Below, one piece after another: positions 17,137-25,444 of a stretch of 64,000 nucleotides of DNA (position 1 is the first letter of the stretch; each line of letters starts with the position of its first letter). The position numbers were made by a program, and so were the translations under genes. The notes below the pieces were generated by a model, which did no database searches, was not told the DNA's origin, and worked only from the letters and a program-made list of their open reading frames with translations. Origin of the DNA: Geobacter sp. (GTDB lineage: Bacteria > Desulfobacterota > Desulfuromonadia > Geobacterales > Pseudopelobacteraceae); assembly GCA_009684515.1 (NCBI GenBank), contig WKKS01000002.1:248001-312000 (forward strand). Reading direction: 5' to 3'.

Positions 17137-17556
17137 TCACTCCCAGGGATTACAAACCCGCACCCCGCATCTCTCAATATCCCGAACATTCCGCGTCACG
17201 ACAATCAAACCATGCGCCGCAGCGGTGGCGGAAATCAGCGAATCCATCACCGGCAGCTTGATACCTTCCCGCTCTGCCTCTCCCTGGATTCGCCCCCAAC
17301 AAAGCGCCGTTTCCAGATCAATGTCAAGTATCCGCCCGGCAAACCGCTCGACGAGATCGAGCCCGACCCAGGCTTGCAGTTCGTCCTTTTTCGCACCGTC
17401 GGGGAGCTTGCTGATCCCCTTCTGCAGTTCGCCCAGGTTAAGTACGCTCAGAAACAACGTCTGTTCGTCCTGCTCGTCCAACCAGTCCACCACTCCGGGA
17501 CTTGGTATTTTCTTTACCAGTTCGGAGATCATACAGGTATCTAGCAGATACTTCAC
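17137..17556 (-). CDS. vapC: PIN-domain toxin (VapC/FitB-like)
   Basis: 139 residues beginning MKYLLDTCMISELVKK, with the PIN acidic residues Asp6 and Glu12, a further Glu in LNLGELQKGI, and the C-terminal PVMDSLISATAAAHGLIVVTRNVRDIE carrying the last conserved acids. VapC toxins are magnesium-dependent ribonucleases. The start overlaps the antitoxin stop by four bases, the normal toxin-antitoxin arrangement. A decayed second copy of its 3' end lies at 17941-18038. Confidence 0.9.
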   Translation of the reverse strand: MKYLLDTCMISELVKKIPSPGVVDWLDEQDEQTLFLSVLNLGELQKGISKLPDGAKKDELQAWVGLDLVERFAGRILDIDLETALCWGRIQGEAEREGIKLPVMDSLISATAAAHGLIVVTRNVRDIERCGVRVCNPWE

Positions 17557-17834
17557 AACTCCACCTCGCGTGAGAAGTCGGCGCTACGACTGAGATCAAG
17601 CTCAATATCATGCAAAGGTGATTGACGAAAAAACTGCGTTAAACCGGTGCGCGGTTGAGTCAGCTTGCGATATTCATCAAAAGAAACAACCACTGCAGCA
17701 GGCTTGCCCCGCAAAGTTATTGTCTGAGGACCATTATGCTGAGCCGAATCCACCACCTGACTCAAACGGTTCTTGGCTTCCTGAAGCTGCCACTCCCGAT
17801 CATGGGGTAACCGGTCAATTTTATTGGTTTTCAT
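17553..17834 (-). CDS. Phd/YefM-type antitoxin
   Basis: 93 residues. The core WQLQEAKNRLSQVVDSAQHNGPQTITLRGKPAAVVVSFDEYRKL is the Phd/YefM DNA-binding N-terminal fold, and the acidic tail (DIELDLSRSADFSREVEL) would wrap the toxin. ATG 17834 has GGGAGG eight bases upstream; an in-frame TTG at 17846 overlaps that site and is rejected. It likely represses its own operon through the palindrome at 17850-17866. Confidence 0.88.
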   Translation of the reverse strand: MKTNKIDRLPHDREWQLQEAKNRLSQVVDSAQHNGPQTITLRGKPAAVVVSFDEYRKLTQPRTGLTQFFRQSPLHDIELDLSRSADFSREVEL

Positions 17835-17849
17835 ACATCCTCCCAATCA

Positions 17850-17866
17850 AGCTAGACAGTCTAGCT
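17850..17866. promoter_or_regulatory. palindrome upstream of the toxin-antitoxin operon
   Basis: AGCTAGA-CAG-TCTAGCT, a perfect 7-bp inverted repeat 15 bases upstream of the antitoxin start codon. Position and symmetry fit autorepression by the antitoxin, as is usual for Phd/YefM systems. Confidence 0.5.
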
Positions 17867-17940
17867 ATTTCAGGGTAGCACGGCGCCGATATAAGTCAAT
17901 ACAATTTTACCAGGTCACAAATTTCAGGGCCGGTTTACTC

Positions 17941-18038
17941 AACTCACTCCCATTGATTACAAACCTTCACCCTTCATCTCTAAATATCCCTGACATTCCG
18001 CGTCAAGGCAATCAGCGAATCCATTGCTGGCAGCTTGA
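17941..18038 (-). pseudogene. remnant of a vapC 3' end
   Basis: About 98 bases align with the last ~125 bases of the intact vapC (from 17136): shared runs include AACTCACTCCCA, GATTACAAACC, CATTCCGCGTCA and ATCAGCGAATCCAT. Relative to the intact gene there are scattered substitutions and a deletion of roughly 27 bases that removes the segment encoding part of the AAAHGLIV region. No start or open frame remains. It reads as a decayed duplicate lying just upstream of the toxin-antitoxin operon. Confidence 0.7.
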
Positions 18039-18047
18039 GTAAACATT

Positions 18048-18082
18048 AAAACAGGGGCCCCGATATTCGGAGCCCCTGTTTT
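18048..18082 (-). terminator. intrinsic terminator after the FnIII/heme lipoprotein gene
   Basis: AAAACAGGGGC and GCCCCTGTTTT form an 11-bp stem with an A/T-run on each side. It lies 41 bases beyond the stop of the 18123 gene. Confidence 0.85.
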
Positions 18083-18122
18083 ATTGTGTGCTTATTTTTA
18101 CAGTTAATTCTGCATCATCGTT

Positions 18123-20198
18123 TTACCAGGCCCTGGCTGCGTGACAGTAGCTTGCACAGGTTCTGGTTGTCGCATTCCAGACGCTGAGAGTCACATCTTT
18201 GGTGCCGTTCATGTGAGTTGCAGCGTTTACCGTAGTACTGCTGTAACCTGTGCCGTGGCATGTGACACAGTCATAACCGGCGCTTTTGTGTTTTGCATGG
18301 GCGCCTAATGCGGGTGGAATGGCATGGCAGCTGCCGCAAACCGGTGTGGCAGCGCTGGTGGCGGCACTGGCCTGGGCCGAAGCTACACCTTCTCCGGCAC
18401 TGTTTACTGCGGTTACGACGTAGTAATAGGTGGTTCCGGCAGCAAGACCGCTTTGGGTATAAGGAGTTGCCGCATTGGTGATTTTGGTGCCGTTGGCGGT
18501 GGTTACGCCCGAAGTTGTTGCCCAGTAGATGTTATACGAAGTGGCGCCAGGAACAGCCGACCAGGAGACGGTGGCCAGATTGGCGCCTCCGGTGGCAGTT
18601 ACGTTAATCGGAGCGACCGGGACGGCGGGAGGCGCGGCGTTGGTGTTTGCCGAAACCTGGGTTGAAGCGGCACTTTCGCCGACACTGTTGACCGCAGTCA
18701 CAATGAAGTAATAGGTAGTGCCGGCGGAAAGCCCTGTAGCTGTGAAAGGGCTGGTCACTCCGTTGGCTTTGGTTGTGCTGGCTTTGGTCACGCCGTTTGT
18801 TGTTGACCAATACACGTTATACGAGGCCGCTCCTGGAACCGTCGGCCAGGAGATGGTAACCTGGTTGACACCGCCAGCGGCAGTGACACCGGTCGGGGCG
18901 GCTGGTGCAGTCGGACTGGGAACGGCAGCCAGGGTGGAAGCTGCAACCTGAACGGAAGCGGCACTTTCACCGGTGCTGTTAACGGCAGTAACAACGTAAT
19001 AATAGGTGGTTCCGGCGTTCAGTCCGGTCAGGACTGCCGGGCTGGCAGCGTTGGCAATCCTGGTTCCGTTGGCCTTTGTGACACCGCTGGTAGTGGCATA
19101 ATACAGATTATACGAGGTGGCACCGTTCACCGCTCCCCAGGAAAGAGTTACCTGGTTGGTACCGCCGGTTGCAATTACACCGGCTGGTGCGGTCGGGGCG
19201 GCTGGCACCGGCACTGCGGCAGCGGTAGTTGCGGAGGCCTCGCTCGAGGCGGCACTTTCACCGGCACTGTTAACAGCGGTCACGACATAATAATAGGTGG
19301 TACCGGCAGCCAGGCCGGAGTGCAGATAGGGGCTGGAAACCGAAGAAATCTTTGTACCGCCGGTTTTGGTAACGCCTGCAGCGGTGGCATAGTAGATGTT
19401 GTACGAGGTTGCGTTGCTGACAGAACTCCAGGAGATTGTCACCTGTCCGGTGCCGCCAACGGCGAGCGGACCGGCTGGAACTGCAGGAGCCGATGCGGTC
19501 GGCGGCAAAGCGCCGCCATCGAAGATGCCATTGGCGATATCGCTGATTTTACCGGTGAAAATTACTGCTGAGGATTTGGAGTTGATGATTATGATATTAC
19601 CGTTTGAGACGTTGATTTTTACATTGTCAAACATTTCATCCAGGCCAAGGTGGTTGGCAATGTAACTGGATGTTATCGGGTTGCTGTTTTCTGCGCTGTA
19701 TTGCTTGAGAAGCGGCTGAAGCTTGCCCAGGATAATCGATACGGTCTGCGCAATATTCGATTTGATTTTACTGCACTTGCCCGAATCAGCTTTATCAAAA
19801 ACATCGTCAGGATTATTATCACCCGCGGCACTGGCTACAATGACATTGGAGAGCGGGTTGATGTTGGCAGTGCCGGTCCCCTCTGAAAATGAGTGCAGCT
19901 TGTAATTAACGCCGTTGGCAGTTCCGGTTGCCCGAAGCACATAAGGCGCCTTCATACCGGTGACATCTATCGCAAAAGATCCGTCACTGCCGATGACCGT
20001 AGTTTTCTGCTGTGGCGGTGATGCCGAATCCTTGAGGCTGACCTGGCCAGATAGCGGTGAACCGACGGCTGCAGTGCCGTTAACGACCTGCGAAGAAACC
20101 CCACCGGAACCTCCGCCGCAACCGGCCAGCACCAGGCCGAGAGTCATCAGAGAAAAAACGGATATGGCTGCAAAGGCTTTCCTGACCAGTCTTTTCAT
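18123..20198 (-). CDS. lipoprotein with four fibronectin type III domains and C-terminal heme motifs
   Basis: 691 residues. A lipobox ends the signal peptide (MTLGLVLAGCGGGSG). A carboxypeptidase-like module follows (SPLSGQVSLKDSAS...GSDGSFAIDVTG), then a helical stretch. Four FnIII repeats of about 90 residues each carry ATSYNIYYATAAG- and AGTTYYYVVTAVNSAGESAAS-like strands (about 235-605). The tail has CGSCH, CVTCH and CASYCH, so two canonical and one CX3CH heme site. It is probably an outer-membrane-anchored surface protein linking adhesion to electron transfer. Start 20198 has AAAGGA nine bases upstream and gives a clean lipoprotein signal; an upstream in-frame ATG (20258) also has GGAG but adds 20 polar residues. 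Two tandem riboswitches precede it. Confidence 0.85.
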   Translation of the reverse strand: MKRLVRKAFAAISVFSLMTLGLVLAGCGGGSGGVSSQVVNGTAAVGSPLSGQVSLKDSASPPQQKTTVIGSDGSFAIDVTGMKAPYVLRATGTANGVNYKLHSFSEGTGTANINPLSNVIVASAAGDNNPDDVFDKADSGKCSKIKSNIAQTVSIILGKLQPLLKQYSAENSNPITSSYIANHLGLDEMFDNVKINVSNGNIIIINSKSSAVIFTGKISDIANGIFDGGALPPTASAPAVPAGPLAVGGTGQVTISWSSVSNATSYNIYYATAAGVTKTGGTKISSVSSPYLHSGLAAGTTYYYVVTAVNSAGESAASSEASATTAAAVPVPAAPTAPAGVIATGGTNQVTLSWGAVNGATSYNLYYATTSGVTKANGTRIANAASPAVLTGLNAGTTYYYVVTAVNSTGESAASVQVAASTLAAVPSPTAPAAPTGVTAAGGVNQVTISWPTVPGAASYNVYWSTTNGVTKASTTKANGVTSPFTATGLSAGTTYYFIVTAVNSVGESAASTQVSANTNAAPPAVPVAPINVTATGGANLATVSWSAVPGATSYNIYWATTSGVTTANGTKITNAATPYTQSGLAAGTTYYYVVTAVNSAGEGVASAQASAATSAATPVCGSCHAIPPALGAHAKHKSAGYDCVTCHGTGYSSTTVNAATHMNGTKDVTLSVWNATTRTCASYCHAARAW

Positions 20199-20383
20199 AG
20201 AATGTCCTTTCAATACTGTTTTTTTGATGTTGTCATTCACTTCGGTAATATTTTTCATTAATTCTCCATTTCCCACCGGCGGAACCGGTTAACATCTTTG
20301 CGACCACATCCCATGGCCCTTCACAGGATGATTCGCCACTTGTTCACGTTTAACAGATTTCAATATTGTCCGGAAACGGGCGC

Positions 20384-20497
20384 AAAAAAGCCGGACCACC
20401 GAAATCTCGTGATATTTCGGCAACCCGGCTGTCTGCATGAGACCCTATAGGCTTTCCGCCCCATCCTCGCGGATGGTTTAGTATTATCGTGTACCAC
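20384..20497 (-). promoter_or_regulatory. GEMM-I riboswitch (A20 type, predicted cGAMP) with terminator, proximal copy
   Basis: Reading the minus strand, the aptamer starts TACACGATAATACTAAACC, continues with the tetraloop stem CCATCCGCGAGGATGG, GCGGAAAGCC, and the second arm ending GACAGCCGGGTTGCCG. The base matching Vc2 position 20 is A, the variant shown to prefer 3',3'-cGAMP in Geobacter. The 3' end (AGCCGG...CCGAAAT) pairs with ATTTCGG...CCGGCT followed by six T, so the aptamer and terminator exclude each other and ligand should turn expression on. The remaining 185-base leader to the start codon holds an ACCGG/CCGGT hairpin at about 20271-20290 beside the upstream GGAG. Confidence 0.85.
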
Positions 20498-20608
20498 CAC
20501 CTGATTTACACCGCTTGCGGCAGCTAAAGCCGGACGGTATAAATATTCGCCCTTAAAGGCGTTAGAACCGAGTTGTGATGGGTCACCTCCTGTCTCGTAT
20601 TTTGAACA

Positions 20609-20725
20609 CAAAAAAGCCAGGGCTTCGTATCGTTTGTGCGATATTTCGGCGACCCGGCTGTCTCGTTGAGACCCTGTAGGCTTTCCGTCCTATCCTCGCG
20701 GATAGTTTAGTATTGTCGTGTATCT
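20609..20725 (-). promoter_or_regulatory. GEMM-I riboswitch (A20 type, predicted cGAMP) with terminator, distal copy
   Basis: The minus strand reads TACACGACAATACTAAACT, a CTATCCGCGAGGATAG stem, GACGGAAAGCC and GAGACAGCCGGGTCGCCG, again with A at Vc2 position 20. The first stem differs from the proximal copy at compensating positions (CTATCC/GGATAG against CCATCC/GGATGG), which supports the structure. The following terminator (AGCCGGG pairing with CCCTGGCT, then six T) is weaker than in the proximal copy. About 110 bases separate the two units. From 20727 to the WYL gene at 20915 I see nothing coding. Confidence 0.83.
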
Positions 20726-20914
20726 TTAAAGCAAGAGTTGCTTATTGTTAAAGTGTACAATACAGATATCGAAGACAAAAATCAAGCCATAAAACGCCAC
20801 CTAAAGAACAATCCTGGCGTAACCACCTGATTCTCAACAGCAATGCCCGTCACTTCCATGCCCACTCTTGCCAGACCAGAAATATCGTTTAAGCGAAGCA
20901 ACTAACAATTCAAC

Positions 20915-21964
20915 CTAGCGCGATTGGTCTCGCTTACCCTTTTTATCCGTTTTATCGTTGGCTTTATCTTTGCTGCGATAAAACTCACGCATCTCCTTCA
21001 CCTGGCGCTTGATCTCTTTGCGCAGTTCCGCAGGTTCAAGCACCTCGGCGTGGGCGCCGTAGGAAAGTATCCATGATACAAGTTCCATCTGCCCGGCGGC
21101 TTCGAACTCGACCGTGACCCTCCCATCCCCATCTTTACTGATTTTTTGCCCAACCCTCCAGATTTTTTCACTGACGGCATGGGCCACCTCGGAGGAAAAA
21201 CGCACCCGTACTTTCATCGGAGCATCACTGACCAGCCCGAATGCAGAGCTGAAATGATCTTCCGGCTGATATCCGTCCGGTATTTCAAACCGTTGCCGGG
21301 TGACCTCAACACCGCAGATCCGTTCCAGGGCGAACAGGCGCATTGCACCGCGATTGAGTGCATTACCCAGCAGATAGATGCCGCCTTTGTGAAAAACCAG
21401 CGTATAGGGGTCAACCTGGTAAAGGTCGGCCTCGCCTCTGCCCTTCTTGGCGTAGCTCAGGCGGATGCGGTACTGATGCAGCAGCGCCCGTTGCAACTCT
21501 TCCAGATAGGCCGCCGAACCGGAATAATCACGGGCGCCATGCATCAACGGTAGTGACACTCTCGCAATCCGCTCCAGATGCGCGGCATAGCGGTCCGGAA
21601 GCACCGAGTTGACGGCCCGGAACAGGTCATCAATCTCGGCCAGAAAGGGTGTCCCGGCCAGATGAGCGCCAAGCGAACGCAACAGATACAGAGACATCAA
21701 CTGAGGCAGCGTGAATGTAATTGGAGGAATATTGCGCGATTTGGTCAGAAAACCGTACACTTTCTTTCCTTCGACCCACTCGGAAGTCAGCGTATATCCG
21801 GCTTCTTCCACGGCGTTCAGGTCGCGGTGGATTGTACGGCGATCAACATCGCACTCCCCGGCCAGCTCGTCCAGCGTCAGCCCCCGCCTGCTTTCCAACA
21901 GCCGGATTATCGAATGCAATCTCCCCGCCTGGGAATATTTTTTGGCTGGTTTACCCTTCTGCAT
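20915..21964 (-). CDS. HTH/WYL-domain transcriptional regulator
   Basis: 349 residues. The N-terminal helix-turn-helix of the DeoR/YafY type is clear: AGRLHSIIRLLESRRGLTLDELAGECDVDRRTIHRDLNAVEEAGY. A WYL domain follows (about 145-240; IRLSYAKKGRGE, VDPYTLVFHKGGIYLLG, MRLFALERICGVEVT), then the WCX region. WYL regulators sense ligands, sometimes nucleic acids or nucleotides. No neighbouring operon points to its target. The divergent yqaA-like gene starts 46 bases away. Confidence 0.9.
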   Translation of the reverse strand: MQKGKPAKKYSQAGRLHSIIRLLESRRGLTLDELAGECDVDRRTIHRDLNAVEEAGYTLTSEWVEGKKVYGFLTKSRNIPPITFTLPQLMSLYLLRSLGAHLAGTPFLAEIDDLFRAVNSVLPDRYAAHLERIARVSLPLMHGARDYSGSAAYLEELQRALLHQYRIRLSYAKKGRGEADLYQVDPYTLVFHKGGIYLLGNALNRGAMRLFALERICGVEVTRQRFEIPDGYQPEDHFSSAFGLVSDAPMKVRVRFSSEVAHAVSEKIWRVGQKISKDGDGRVTVEFEAAGQMELVSWILSYGAHAEVLEPAELRKEIKRQVKEMREFYRSKDKANDKTDKKGKRDQSR

Positions 21965-22010
21965 GCTTCCCCCTTGCCGAAACTGAATTTATCGCTACAA
22001 TGCGAAGCTA

Positions 22011-22535
22011 ATGAATGACAATATATTATTGGAGCATTGTAAAGACTTGTTCCATTTTGACAATACATTTCTGACATATACTGTCATGCTGCACGACTGG
22101 CTGAACCAGCCCGGCTATCTGACCCTGTTCTGCCTGAGCTTTCTGGCATCGACCCTGCTTCCGCTCGGTTCTGAATGGCTTTTGATCATGATGCTGGCAA
22201 GCGGCTATGAACCGCTATCAGCGGTTGCCGTCGCCACCTTGGGAAATTATCTGGGGGCCGTCGCCACCTACCTGATCGGTCTTTGGGGTGGGAAATGGCT
22301 GATTGAGCGGGTGCTGAGGGTTTCACCGGAACAGCAACAGCGCGCACAAGATCAGTACAGCCGCTACGGAGCCTACTCACTGCTCTTTTCATGGTTGCCG
22401 GTTATCGGCGACCCGCTCTGCCTGGCCGGCGGTATTCTGCGGATCAACTTCGGCCTGTTTTCGCTTCTGGTTGCGTCAGGAAAACTGGCCCGCTATGCTG
22501 TCGTCGCTTTGATAACCCTGAAAAATGCCGGGTAA
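22011..22535 (+). CDS. YqaA-like DedA-superfamily membrane protein
   Basis: Up to 174 residues with the YqaA/VTT core: FCLSFLASTLLPLGSEWLLIMML, TLGNYLGAVATYLIGLWGG, RYGAYSLLFSWLPVIGDPLC and LASGKLARYAVVALI. It is probably an inner-membrane transporter or lipid scramblase of unknown cargo. The start is uncertain: ATG 22011 lacks a good ribosome site, and ATG 22086 (MLHDWLNQPGY) fits the length of E. coli YqaA better. The GGDEF gene follows after 25 bases. Confidence 0.8.
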   Translation: MNDNILLEHCKDLFHFDNTFLTYTVMLHDWLNQPGYLTLFCLSFLASTLLPLGSEWLLIMMLASGYEPLSAVAVATLGNYLGAVATYLIGLWGGKWLIERVLRVSPEQQQRAQDQYSRYGAYSLLFSWLPVIGDPLCLAGGILRINFGLFSLLVASGKLARYAVVALITLKNAG

Positions 22536-22560
22536 ATGAATAACCGGGAGGATTCATGCA

Positions 22561-23652
22561 ATGAACGACTTTCCCAGAATTGACGATAATCTGAGTGCCA
22601 TGCAGCGCTACAAAGGATATGACCGCATCATGGGCAATATCTCCTGGCTGCTGATCGCACTGGTTGCGCTTGATATAAAGTTGATGCCGACAGACGGTTC
22701 CAGCATGGCTTTTCTGGCCATATTCTGTGTCCTGCTCTTCTTTTACAACCTCAATGCACGCTACGGAATGCTGTCCAAGAGATTCAGCCCCTTCAAGATT
22801 TTCGTGGATCTGATGGTTTTTCTTGCATTTATCGTAGCGGTCTGCTGGTACACAGGAAAAATGACCAGCCCGTTTCTGTCTCTGATCTACCTGATACTGA
22901 TGTCCACCGCCCTGACCCAGGGGCGGCGCGTAACCTATTTCATGGCCGGATTGGCAATCACTTCGTATGTCATGCTGGCATCGGTCGATTTCCTTGAAAC
23001 AAACTATTACCTGACGCACATACTGGAAGTATTTCCATTTATGCTGATTGCCCATCTGGGGGCCATGCTGGCTGGCGAGAGCGAATCAGCCCGCCAGGAG
23101 GTTGAGCGGTTGTCACTGACCGATGAAGTAACCGGCCTCAACAACATGCGCAATTTCCTTCTGCTGTCCGACATTCAGGAAAAACTCGCCAAACGATATG
23201 TCAGGCCCTATTCCATCTGCATGATCGACGCCGATAACCTGAAAAAGGTAAACGACAAACATGGTCACCTGGCCGGCACGCTGTTGATCCAGAAGGTGGC
23301 CCAGATGATCTCCACCAATATCCGCAGTTGTGACATCTGTGCCCGTTACGGCGGTGACGAGTTTGTCATCATGTTCAACGAAACCGGCAAGCACGACGTG
23401 GTCGGCGCTGTGGAGCGCATCGTCAACGGCATGTCGTCAACCCCCTTTGATTTTGATGGCGTCACCATCAGAACGACCCTTTCGGCCGGGTTGGCCGGAT
23501 ATCCGGAGGATGGTGAAGACGTGCGCACGGTTATGGCAAACGCCGACCAGGCCATGTATATCAGCAAACGCAGCGGCAAAAACCGCCTGACGGTTTATAG
23601 TGACGAAATGCAAGGCGAAGAGATCGACAAACGGGAAGAAATTCCGCGATGA
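22561..23652 (+). CDS. membrane GGDEF nucleotide cyclase with Thr at the base-selectivity position
   Basis: 363 residues. About six hydrophobic segments cover residues 26-171 and anchor it in the inner membrane. The GGDEF domain follows: SLTDEVTGLNNMRNF, MIDADNLKKVNDKHGHLAGT, GGDEF at 264-268, and an RSCD inhibitory-site motif (255-258) five residues before it. In guanine-specific enzymes the motif is GHxxGD; here that Asp is Thr240. Enzymes with Ser in this place (Hypr GGDEF, e.g. Geobacter GacA) make cGAMP as well as cyclic dinucleotides of G. The product of a Thr variant is not certain. GGGAGG is ten bases upstream. The stop overlaps recD. Confidence 0.9.
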   Translation: MNDFPRIDDNLSAMQRYKGYDRIMGNISWLLIALVALDIKLMPTDGSSMAFLAIFCVLLFFYNLNARYGMLSKRFSPFKIFVDLMVFLAFIVAVCWYTGKMTSPFLSLIYLILMSTALTQGRRVTYFMAGLAITSYVMLASVDFLETNYYLTHILEVFPFMLIAHLGAMLAGESESARQEVERLSLTDEVTGLNNMRNFLLLSDIQEKLAKRYVRPYSICMIDADNLKKVNDKHGHLAGTLLIQKVAQMISTNIRSCDICARYGGDEFVIMFNETGKHDVVGAVERIVNGMSSTPFDFDGVTIRTTLSAGLAGYPEDGEDVRTVMANADQAMYISKRSGKNRLTVYSDEMQGEEIDKREEIPR

Positions 23653-25370
23653 CTGAAATTATTCAACTGTCCGCACTGGATATGCATTTTGCCGACTTCA
23701 TCCATCGCATCGATACACATCCATGTGAATCACTCTGGCTGGCGGCTGCTCTGACCAGCAACGCGGCCGGTCGCGGGCACACCTGCCTGGAGATGAGCAG
23801 CGCCGTTCAACTGAGGATAGCCCCCTTCGGGGAGTCCTCCCGGCGGTTGCTGCCGCCGGATTTGGAAACCTGGAAAACTGAGTTGCAGCAGTGTGACACC
23901 GTCGGCGCCCCTTCGGAATATACACCTTTGGTTATGGATAGTTCCGGAAGGCTTTATCTTCATCGATCATGGGAAGATGAACGTTTGGTGGCGGCCGGGA
24001 TTCTGTCACGCAGCCGCCAGCTTGCGGTGGATACTGCTCTGCTGGAAAATGGTTTGGAACGCTACTTCCCAAACAATGACAATCAACCGGATCAGCAGCG
24101 CGAAGCGGCCAGAAAGGCGCTAACCAGCCGCTTTTCCGTCATATCCGGCGGCCCCGGAACCGGCAAGACCGCCACAGTGGCCCGCATTCTGGCTTTGACG
24201 ATTGAACTGGCGGGTGACAATCAGCCAAAGATAGCTCTGGCCGCACCGACCGGCAAGGCTGCCATGCGCTTGCGTCAGTCGATCATGCAGGCTGCCGAAA
24301 AAATGGATTTGCAGAAAGAAATCAGGGACAGGTTGCCTGGCGAGGTCACTACGATCCACCGCCTGCTGGGAGTAAGGGGTGGTGGCAACGGCTTTCTGCA
24401 CAACCGCGACAACCCCTTGACCTGTGACATACTGGTTGTGGACGAAGCGTCCATGGTTGATCTTCCCATGATGGCACGCCTTCTGGAGGCATTGAACGAC
24501 CAGGCACGAATCATCTTGCTGGGCGACCGGGATCAGCTGGCCTCGGTCGAGGCCGGGGCCGTCCTCGCCGATATCTGTGCCGGATCGGATGAAGTCGGCG
24601 TGTTTCCCTCAACTGTCGTCCAACTCACAAAAAGCTACCGCTTCAGCGGAGATAGCGGAATCGGAGCCTTGAGCCGCCTGATCAACGCCGGTGAAGATGA
24701 AGCCGCACTGAATCTGATAATTTCCGGCCGCTATCCGGATATCATCTGGCGGCCGCTGCCGTCCGGCAGGTCGTTTGAAACCGCTTTCAGCAACGCCGTA
24801 AAAACCGGTTACGCAGCTTATCTCCGGAGTGAAGCACCGGGGGAGGCATTGGCAGAGCTTGACCGCTTCAGGGTGCTGTCGCCGTTGCGCTCCGGGCCGC
24901 ATGGGGTGGCAACTCTGAACAGGCTCTGCGAACATGCGCTCGGCCTGAAAACCGGGGACGGAGAATTCTGCTACAAACGTATGCCGGTCATGGTTTCAGG
25001 CAACAACTACGAACTTGGACTTTTTAACGGCGATACGGGGGTAGTTATCGAAAATGACGGGCGTCCCTCGGTTTGGTTCAACGATCCGGAAATTGGCCTG
25101 AGACACCTTTCACCGTTGCGTTTGCCTGCACACGAAACGGCTTTCGCATTGACCGTGCACAAAAGCCAGGGAAGCGAGTTTGACAAGCTGCTGCTGATCC
25201 TGCCGGACCGGATGTCAGAAACCCTCACCCGCGAGCTGCTCTACACAGCGGTAACCCGTGCCAGACAGCAGGTTGAAATATGGGGAACGGAAGACGTTTT
25301 CCGACAAGCGGTAAAACGGCGTACAAAACGCAATTCCGGGTTGAAGGACAAACTTGCGCATCAAATGTAG
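23649..25370 (+). CDS. recD: RecD-like ATP-dependent helicase (exonuclease V alpha subunit)
   Basis: 573 residues of superfamily 1B helicase. Walker A SGGPGTGKTATVARIL is at about 165-180, Walker B ILVVDEASMVDLPMMARLLE follows, then LLGDRDQLASVEAGAVLADI. The C-terminal motifs VHKSQGSEFDKLLLILP and LYTAVTRARQQVEIWG complete it. The N-terminal part (CLEMSSAVQLRI) matches RecBCD-type RecD rather than the longer RecD2. Partner recB and recC genes are not visible next to it. Its ATG overlaps the stop of the GGDEF gene by four bases. Confidence 0.9.
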   Translation: MTEIIQLSALDMHFADFIHRIDTHPCESLWLAAALTSNAAGRGHTCLEMSSAVQLRIAPFGESSRRLLPPDLETWKTELQQCDTVGAPSEYTPLVMDSSGRLYLHRSWEDERLVAAGILSRSRQLAVDTALLENGLERYFPNNDNQPDQQREAARKALTSRFSVISGGPGTGKTATVARILALTIELAGDNQPKIALAAPTGKAAMRLRQSIMQAAEKMDLQKEIRDRLPGEVTTIHRLLGVRGGGNGFLHNRDNPLTCDILVVDEASMVDLPMMARLLEALNDQARIILLGDRDQLASVEAGAVLADICAGSDEVGVFPSTVVQLTKSYRFSGDSGIGALSRLINAGEDEAALNLIISGRYPDIIWRPLPSGRSFETAFSNAVKTGYAAYLRSEAPGEALAELDRFRVLSPLRSGPHGVATLNRLCEHALGLKTGDGEFCYKRMPVMVSGNNYELGLFNGDTGVVIENDGRPSVWFNDPEIGLRHLSPLRLPAHETAFALTVHKSQGSEFDKLLLILPDRMSETLTRELLYTAVTRARQQVEIWGTEDVFRQAVKRRTKRNSGLKDKLAHQM

Positions 25371-25444
25371 CCCGTCCACCCGACTACTTGCAATTATTCG
25401 GATCGGGTTTATAGTTCACCATTATTACAAGTTCGGGAGGAAAA

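Noticed and set aside
20360..20611. 83-residue minus-strand open frame between and across the riboswitches
   Set aside because: It begins with GTG at the end of one terminator and reads through the proximal aptamer and its terminator. The sequence is explained by RNA structure, and the protein has no recognisable feature.
20384..20725. Repeated units mistaken for a CRISPR-like or insertion repeat
   Set aside because: There are only two units, each with full GEMM-I aptamer structure and a terminator; they are diverged with compensating changes.
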